From assembly GCA_015258095.1 (NCBI GenBank), contig JABZIV010000053.1, positions 1 through 10,096 of the forward strand: a DNA stretch of 10,096 bases, written 5' to 3'. Positions 6,369-10,096 of the stretch are shown here, one piece after another. The translations under genes were made by a program, and so were the position numbers. The DNA is from Lachnospiraceae bacterium. Lineage in GTDB: Bacteria > Bacillota > Clostridia > Lachnospirales > Lachnospiraceae. The notes beneath the pieces were generated by a model. The model worked only from the letters and a program-made list of their open reading frames with translations, was not told where the DNA came from and searched no databases. Positions within the stretch are counted from its first letter, which is position 1. Every line of letters starts with the position of its first letter.

Positions 6369-6768
6369 TGATTTGATTGATTCCATGAATAAGAATAGAG
6401 AAGAAGGAGAACCGGAAGTGCAGTCCCGTTATTCTGTCGTGATTGCGAGCGCAAAGAGAGCAAGGCAGATTATATCGGGGGATGCTCCGCTTCTTCCGGG
6501 AGAGGAAGGAAAGAAGCCGCTTTCCATTGCTATTGAAGAGATTTCCAAGAACCTTGTTCATGTTGAAAAAGGCCTGGATTATGAGGAAGAGCCGATTCAG
6601 AGAAATCCGGAAGTAGAAGACTATGCGCACTATGTTCTGGATGAGGATGGCGACGAGGAAGACGAAGAGGAAATCGAGAAAGAGGCGGGAAAAGACGAAG
6701 AATTCTCTGATGAAGAAGATGAGGATGATTATTCTGATGGAGATTATTCTTCGGACAGTGAGGAATAA
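6349..6768 (+). CDS. rpoZ: RNA polymerase omega subunit with long acidic tail
   Basis: Omega helps fold and hold the beta' subunit in RNA polymerase. Residues 1-72 form the omega core: MLRPTYNDLIDSM, then SRYSVVIASAKRARQI (26-41, the family signature) and KPLSIAIEEI (56-65). The protein is 139 residues, whereas many omegas are about 65-100. The excess is a C-terminal tail: residues 98-139 contain 27 Asp/Glu out of 42, plus serines and tyrosines (SDEEDEDDYSDGDYSSDSEE), and should be disordered. The reading frame is continuous through the tail and ends one base into the rimO ATG (TAATG), so the tail is not a frameshift product. Its role is unknown. Acidic tails occur on other polymerase-associated proteins, notably delta (RpoE) of Bacilli. 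Confidence 0.93.
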   Translation: MLRPTYNDLIDSMNKNREEGEPEVQSRYSVVIASAKRARQIISGDAPLLPGEEGKKPLSIAIEEISKNLVHVEKGLDYEEEPIQRNPEVEDYAHYVLDEDGDEEDEEEIEKEAGKDEEFSDEEDEDDYSDGDYSSDSEE

Positions 6769-8039
6769 TGAATTTATATTTGGAGAGTTTGGGCTGTGAT
6801 AAGAATCGGGTAGACTCGGAAAAGCTATTGTCTGAGCTCCTCGATCGCTATGCAGGTTCGAGAGTGGTGGACGACCCTCAGGATGCGGATATTGCTATCG
6901 TGAATACCTGTTCCTTTATCGGGCCTGCGAAAGAGGAAAGCATTCAAAGCATTTTAGATCTTGCAGAATATAAAAAGACAGGAAGACTACAGAAGTTGAT
7001 TGTGGCGGGATGTCTTGTGGAACGATATAAGGATGAAATTCGAAAAGAACTTCCCGAAATCGATGAGATCATGTCGGTACAGGATTATGTGCGCCGCCTG
7101 GATAAAGAGATGAAGCGAGTGGAGAGCGGGGAACGCTTTACACGCTATTTAAAAATAGCGGAAGGCTGTGACAAGTATTGCAGCTACTGTATTATCCCTC
7201 GCTTACGCGGACACTACCGCTCCATTCCCATGGAAGACATCCTTCGGGAAGCGGAAGCTTTGACCCTGGAAGGTGCAAAAGAAATCATTCTGGTTGCGCA
7301 GGAAACGACTTTGTACGGAGTAGACCTCTATGGAGAAAAGAGCCTGCATAAGCTTCTTCGTGCGCTATCGAAGCTGGAAGGCTTAGAATGGATTCGGATT
7401 CTCTACTGTTATCCGGAGGAAATTGAGCTTCCGCTCATAGAAGAAATTCGGGATAATCCGAAGGTTTGCCATTATCTGGATTTACCGATTCAGCATTCCT
7501 CCAATCGGATTCTGAAAGCGATGAATCGTAAGACCAGAAGAGAAGAGTTGCAGGAAAAGATTGCCTTACTACGAAAAGAGATTCCTGACATTTGTCTACG
7601 TACAACGCTCATTACCGGATTTCCGGGAGAGACGGAAGAGGATGTGGAGGATCTGCTTTCCTTCCTTACAGAGGAACGTTTTGATCGTTTGGGCGTTTTT
7701 CCTTATTCTCGTGAAGAGGGAACCAAAGCGGCTCTGATGGAAAATCAGCTGCCGGAAAGCATAAAAAACAAAAGACTTTCCAGACTGATGGATTTACAAC
7801 AGGAAATTGCATTTCAGAAAGCAGATGCGCAGATAGGGAGAGTTCTCAAAGCACTCGTCATCGGTTACGATGAAGAGGAGAAAAGGGTAGTTCTCAGGAC
7901 TTATATGGATAGTCCCGAAATAGACAGTTTCATCTATGTTTCGGGAGAAAGAAAAGAAAACGGTACATTCCTTTCCGTAAAGGTAGTAAGTACGGAGGGA
8001 TATGATTTAATAGGAGAATATAGTGAATCTTCCCAATAA
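6768..8039 (+). CDS. rimO: ribosomal protein S12 methylthiotransferase
   Basis: A radical-SAM methylthiotransferase that adds a methylthio group to a conserved aspartate of ribosomal protein S12. The 423 residues show all three expected parts. The N-terminal MTTase domain has cluster cysteines C10 (LGCDKNRVDSE), C48 (NTCSF) and C82 (AGCLVERY). The radical-SAM domain has C134-x3-C138-x2-C141 (EGCDKYCSYCIIP) and RGHYRS. The C-terminal TRAM domain spans about 355-420. Assignment to RimO rather than MiaB rests on LGC.KN.VDSE, LPIQHSSNRILKAMNR and DSPEIDSFIYV (near 387-396, the RimO-type APEIDG-like segment). The start overlaps the rpoZ stop by 1 bp (TAATG) with GAGGA (6760-6764) as SD; its end overlaps pgsA by 17 bp. 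Confidence 0.95.
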   Translation: MNLYLESLGCDKNRVDSEKLLSELLDRYAGSRVVDDPQDADIAIVNTCSFIGPAKEESIQSILDLAEYKKTGRLQKLIVAGCLVERYKDEIRKELPEIDEIMSVQDYVRRLDKEMKRVESGERFTRYLKIAEGCDKYCSYCIIPRLRGHYRSIPMEDILREAEALTLEGAKEIILVAQETTLYGVDLYGEKSLHKLLRALSKLEGLEWIRILYCYPEEIELPLIEEIRDNPKVCHYLDLPIQHSSNRILKAMNRKTRREELQEKIALLRKEIPDICLRTTLITGFPGETEEDVEDLLSFLTEERFDRLGVFPYSREEGTKAALMENQLPESIKNKRLSRLMDLQQEIAFQKADAQIGRVLKALVIGYDEEEKRVVLRTYMDSPEIDSFIYVSGERKENGTFLSVKVVSTEGYDLIGEYSESSQ

Positions 8040-8565
8040 ACTGACCTTATTAAGAGCCTTGATGGTTCCGGTTTTTGTATTTTTTATGCTTTTTCCGACG
8101 GAGAACGTTGTCCTCTTTCGGATTCTGGCGTGCGCGGTTTTTTGTGTCGCGTCCTTTACGGATTTTTTGGATGGGTATATTGCGAGAAAGGAACATTTGG
8201 TGACAAATTTCGGAAAGTTTATGGATCCGCTCGCAGATAAACTGCTCGTTTCGTCGGCCTTGATTTGTATGGTTCCTTTATCTTACTTACCGGCGTGGTA
8301 TGTCATTGTCCTTATCGCAAGAGAATTTGTGATTTCCGGTTTCCGTCTGATTGCGGCGGAACAGAATGTCGTGATTGCTGCTTCTTACTTTGGAAAGTTT
8401 AAGACGGCATGTCAGATGGTCATGATTATTCTTCTGATTTTACAGCTTCCGGCATTGGAAGTGCTAACGAAGACTTTGGTGGTGCTATCTTTCATTTTAA
8501 CGATTGTTTCTTTGCTGGATTATTTATATAAAAATCGTTCGATACTGCAAGAAGGAGGATTTTAA
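8023..8565 (+). CDS. pgsA: CDP-diacylglycerol-glycerol-3-phosphate 3-phosphatidyltransferase
   Basis: Integral membrane enzyme making phosphatidylglycerol phosphate from CDP-diacylglycerol and glycerol-3-phosphate, the committed step to phosphatidylglycerol. The 180 residues carry the complete CDP-alcohol phosphotransferase motif D50-G51-x2-A54-R55-x8-G64-x3-D68-x3-D72, with D47 just before it. Five to six hydrophobic helices are visible, roughly at 8-24, 28-46, 74-90, 91-110, 122-144 and 146-166. The N-terminal NLPNKLTLLR is typical of PgsA. The start is GTG 8023, set by AGGAG (8012-8016) with a 6-nt spacer. The gene overlaps rimO by 17 bp and the next gene by 1 bp. rimO-pgsA adjacency is common in Clostridia. 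Confidence 0.94.
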   Translation: MNLPNKLTLLRALMVPVFVFFMLFPTENVVLFRILACAVFCVASFTDFLDGYIARKEHLVTNFGKFMDPLADKLLVSSALICMVPLSYLPAWYVIVLIAREFVISGFRLIAAEQNVVIAASYFGKFKTACQMVMIILLILQLPALEVLTKTLVVLSFILTIVSLLDYLYKNRSILQEGGF

Positions 8566-9083
8566 TGGGCGAAAAGAAAAAAGAGAAGGAGATTCACTAT
8601 CCTCTGGATGCTGCGATAGAGGTGCAGCTGGTTAGCATTTTGAAGGCGATGAAGAAGACCATTACTACAGCGGAAAGCATAACCGGCGGGTTGGTTTCCG
8701 CAGCCATTACTTCCGTAGCGGGAGCGTCGGATTGTTTCAAGGTTGGCTATGTAACCTATTCCAACAAGTCGAAGAGAAAACTTTTGTCGGTGAAGAAGGA
8801 GATGCTTCGTAAGGAAGGGGCGGTCTCTTCTTCCACAGCGAAAGAAATGGCCATTGGCGCCATGATGGAATCGGAGGCTGATATTGCGGTTGCGCTGACC
8901 GGCAATGCCGGCCCGGACGCTTTGGATAATAAACCCGTTGGTCTGGTCTATATTGCGGTTTGTGCAGGAGGGAAGACGAAGGTAGAAGAGTGTCATTTTA
9001 CCGGAAATCGGGCAGAGATTCGACAAGATGCCTGCCAGGCAGCTCTGAGAATGGTTAGAGATTATCTTTTGGAAAAGAAATAA
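8565..9083 (+). CDS. CinA C-terminal type nicotinamide-nucleotide amidase (PncC-like)
   Basis: A 172-residue stand-alone CinA C-terminal domain protein. Characterised members (PncC) deamidate nicotinamide mononucleotide to nicotinate mononucleotide in pyridine-nucleotide salvage. Residues about 16-170 match the domain: TTAESITGG (34-42, with Ser38 as the expected catalytic serine), GASDCFKVGYVTYSNKSK, GAVSSSTAKEMA, DIAVALTGNAGP, PVGLVYIAV and FTGNRAEIRQDA. The usual TGIAGPGGGT loop reads TGNAGPDALD. The first 14 residues are a charged extension (KKKEKE). The N-terminal MoCF-like domain of full-length CinA is absent and there is no room for it, since the ATG overlaps the pgsA stop (TAATG) and has AAGGAGG (8552-8558). 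In many Firmicutes recA follows pgsA-cinA; it does not here. Confidence 0.9.
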   Translation: MGEKKKEKEIHYPLDAAIEVQLVSILKAMKKTITTAESITGGLVSAAITSVAGASDCFKVGYVTYSNKSKRKLLSVKKEMLRKEGAVSSSTAKEMAIGAMMESEADIAVALTGNAGPDALDNKPVGLVYIAVCAGGKTKVEECHFTGNRAEIRQDACQAALRMVRDYLLEKK

Positions 9084-9364
9084 TGGTTCTTTCTAAGAAT
9101 TTGCGTTTTGGCCGCAGGGCAAAAAAATATATTCCGTATCTGATGGAAAATTTACGGGAGGGGCACATCGTTCCGATGTGCTACCTTGTCTATCGTGGAG
9201 AAGGGAAGAATCTTTTTGAGTTCTATCCGTCTTCCATGCTGAAAGTCATCCATTTTCCGAAGGAAGAGGAGGAGATTCTCGGCATAGCGTATGGCTATAA
9301 GGATGCGCTGCTTCTGGTAGCGGAGATGGCGTTGGAGAAAGTGAGGAGAGAAGGGAAATGGTAG
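9083..9364 (+). CDS. 93-residue protein of unknown function
   Basis: I do not recognise this protein. It begins with a basic segment (SKNLRFGRRAKKY), then a helix-like stretch (IPYLMENLREG), hydrophobic strands (VPMCYLVYRG, LFEFYPSSML, VIHF), an acidic KEEEEILGIAYGY turn and a final helix (KDALLLVAEMALEKVRREGKW). No membrane segment or signal peptide is visible; a small alpha/beta cytoplasmic protein is likely. The alternating pattern and the GIA.GY..AL..V...A ending look like a real folded family, and coupling supports expression: its ATG overlaps the upstream stop by 1 bp (TAATG) and its end overlaps the next gene by 7 bp. The position between a PncC-like gene and DUF2953/gerW says little about function. 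Confidence 0.8.
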   Translation: MVLSKNLRFGRRAKKYIPYLMENLREGHIVPMCYLVYRGEGKNLFEFYPSSMLKVIHFPKEEEEILGIAYGYKDALLLVAEMALEKVRREGKW

Positions 9365-9624
9365 TGATCTTGAGTGTTCTCAAGTTTTTGCTGCTTTTTG
9401 TAGCGCTTCTTTTCTTGCTTTTTGTTTTGCTCCTTCTCTTTTTCCTGCTTTACCCCGTTTCTTATTCCTTTCAAGGGGACAAAGAAAAGGAGGAGAAAGA
9501 TCCGAATGCCTCTTTTCACCTTCGCTTTCCGGGAGTGCATCTTCTTATCTCTTATCAGAATCGGAAGATACGCTATAGCGGAAAGATTCTCTTCTTTACG
9601 GTGTGGAAAGGAGGGGAGGGATGA
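9358..9624 (+). CDS. DUF2953-type membrane protein, N-terminal part (split gene)
   Basis: An 88-residue product: a very hydrophobic helix at about 5-33 (runs of L, F and V), then the motif YPVSYSF and a beta-rich stretch (FHLRFPGVHLLISYQNRKIRYSGKILFF). This matches my recollection of the start of DUF2953 (YtfI-like) proteins: one N-terminal membrane anchor, a P-V-x-Y boundary, then strands. The frame stops at TGA 9622-9624, and the rest of the family continues in the -1 frame as a separate ORF. The start ATG 9358 overlaps the upstream stop by 7 bp and has a GAGAAGGGAA SD. Location just before gerW fits the usual DUF2953-gerW order in spore-forming Firmicutes. The role of DUF2953 is not established. 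Confidence 0.72.
   Translation: MVVILSVLKFLLLFVALLFLLFVLLLLFFLLYPVSYSFQGDKEKEEKDPNASFHLRFPGVHLLISYQNRKIRYSGKILFFTVWKGGEG
9608..9614 (+). promoter_or_regulatory. ribosome-binding site for the second DUF2953 part
   Basis: A perfect AAGGAGG lies 6 nt before ATG 9621, inside the end of the first part. ATG 9621-9623 overlaps TGA 9622-9624 (ATGA). This makes re-initiation the simplest way to translate the second part and favours 9621 over the upstream GTG at 9603, which overlaps the SD region itself. Confidence 0.7.
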
Positions 9625-10043
9625 GCGGGATTTGGGAAGGCATTAAACGAAGCGTACGGGAAAAAGTACGCAGTGGAAAAGAGATTTTACGAATCTTTCG
9701 AGAACTTCGGAAAGAAGAGACGAAGGAGATGCTTGCCCTCCTTTTTCGGGAAAGCCTCTTACTCCTTAAGAAATGTAGAATCCGGAAATGTTCCGGAACG
9801 ATATATTTTGCGATGGAGGATCCATACAGGATGGCACAGGTTTTAGAAGGACTGTCTCTGCTTTACCCCGTTATACAGGATAAAATTACGCTTGTGCCCG
9901 CGTTTCATGACAGTTATTATTATGGCAGGGTAGAGATAAAGGGGAAGATTCGTTTTATTCATGTTCTTTTCTTTTTCATTCATTTATGGAAGAATAAGCA
10001 GTTTCGTAAATTGATCCTCAGGGGAGGGAAAAATGGCAAATAA
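9621..10043 (+). CDS. DUF2953-type protein, C-terminal part (split gene)
   Basis: A 140-residue product from ATG 9621; a GTG at 9603 would add six residues. After a charged helical linker (EGIKRSVREKVRSGKEILRI) come ALLFRESLLLLKKCRIRKCSGTIYFAMEDPYRMAQVLEGLS.LYP, ITLVPAFHDSYYYGRVEIKGKIRF and a terminal helix (IHVLFFFIHLWKNKQFRKLI). This is the pattern I recall for the C-terminal half of DUF2953 proteins: G.I.FG..DP...G..LG..S..YP, then a P.F...G....KG.IR segment. Together the two parts total 228 residues, within the family's usual range. As a separate polypeptide this part has no N-terminal membrane anchor. The last 11 bp overlap gerW. Alternatives are true gene fission, a frameshifted gene, or an assembly error in the G-rich 9610-9620 tract. 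Confidence 0.75.
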   Translation: MSGIWEGIKRSVREKVRSGKEILRIFRELRKEETKEMLALLFRESLLLLKKCRIRKCSGTIYFAMEDPYRMAQVLEGLSLLYPVIQDKITLVPAFHDSYYYGRVEIKGKIRFIHVLFFFIHLWKNKQFRKLILRGGKNGK

Positions 10044-10096
10044 CAATACAAAAGAGCTTATCCAGGAATTGTTTCAGGGGATGGACGGTTTTGTAC
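10033..10096 (+). CDS. gerW: GerW/YtfJ family sporulation protein, 5' end only
   Basis: Only 21 residues are present before the right edge: MANNNTKELIQELFQGMDGFV. The pattern (short polar start, then .LF.GMD.F) is what I recall for the N-terminus of GerW (YtfJ) proteins in Lachnospiraceae, and DUF2953 directly upstream is its usual neighbour. In Bacillus the protein is linked to spore germination. The ATG overlaps the preceding stop by 11 bp, with GGGGAGGG (10021-10028, after AG) as the likely SD. The fragment is too short to be certain. Confidence 0.6.
   Translation, partial: MANNNTKELIQELFQGMDGFV

Noticed and set aside
6640..6768. Acidic end of rpoZ as a low-complexity spurious extension or frameshift
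   Set aside because: The frame is continuous from the conserved core, and its stop forms the TAATG junction with rimO, so the tail is genuine coding sequence.
8899..8911. CCGGC-AAT-GCCGG inverted repeat as a terminator or operator
   Set aside because: It lies in the middle of the CinA-type gene, codes for the conserved TGNAGP loop, and has no T-run; a by-product of Gly/Ala/Pro codons.
9603..9624. Programmed -1 frameshift joining the DUF2953 halves
   Set aside because: An SD-like stimulator is present, but no slippery heptamer lies in the frame-A reading TGG AAA GGA GGG GAG GGA TGA; ATGA re-initiation explains the layout better. Not fully excluded.
9422..9646. Third frame over the DUF2953 junction as a real gene
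   Set aside because: The product has no recognisable pattern, and the two other frames match the two halves of DUF2953.

Overview
The window looks like a chromosomal housekeeping segment from a low- to mid-GC, spore-lineage Firmicute, most likely Lachnospiraceae or a close clostridial relative. The evidence is strong AAGGAGG-type Shine-Dalgarno sites, purine-rich coding strands, the form of the Gmk P-loop (GFSGAGKGT), the RpoZ N-terminus, an RqcH/NFACT protein, and a GerW (YtfJ)-type sporulation gene preceded by DUF2953 coding sequence. The assignment to family is inference from remembered protein forms and has not been searched.

Layout. (1) Bases 1-2088, plus strand: the 3' part of an NAD(P)H-hydrate dehydratase gene (nnrD, cut by the left edge) coupled by an ATGA overlap to alanine racemase (alr). 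(2) Bases 2089-2904, plus strand: a short promoter-bearing gap, then yebC. (3) Bases 2904-2943: a long, nearly perfect hairpin with T-runs on both sides that ends yebC and, from the other strand, rqcH. (4) Bases 2920-4725, minus strand: rqcH, whose true start is well inside the longest open frame. (5) Bases 4726-4852: a divergent intergenic region with a good sigma-A-like promoter for the rightward operon. (6) Bases 4853-10096, plus strand: ten densely packed genes, yicC - gmk - rpoZ - rimO - pgsA - cinA C-terminal type - unknown 93-aa gene - DUF2953 N-part - DUF2953 C-part - gerW (cut by the right edge). Every junction is an overlap of 1-20 bp except one 7-bp gap, and no internal terminator or promoter was seen, so this is probably one transcript.

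How the genes work together. The right-hand operon joins nucleotide supply (Gmk), RNA polymerase assembly (omega), RNA turnover (YicC), ribosome modification (RimO acting on S12), membrane phospholipid synthesis (PgsA) and nicotinamide nucleotide salvage (CinA-C/PncC), then passes into a membrane/sporulation-linked tail (DUF2953, GerW). The left part supplies NAD(P)H repair and D-alanine for the cell wall. YebC and RqcH, which converge on the shared terminator, both belong to translation-associated families.

I see no mobile element, CRISPR array, tRNA, rRNA or defence system. I do not see a convincing undescribed system. The points most worth a second look are the DUF2953 gene split into two coupled reading frames, the very acidic 42-residue tail on RNA polymerase omega, the bidirectional terminator that contains the last codons of rqcH, and the unassigned 93-aa gene.
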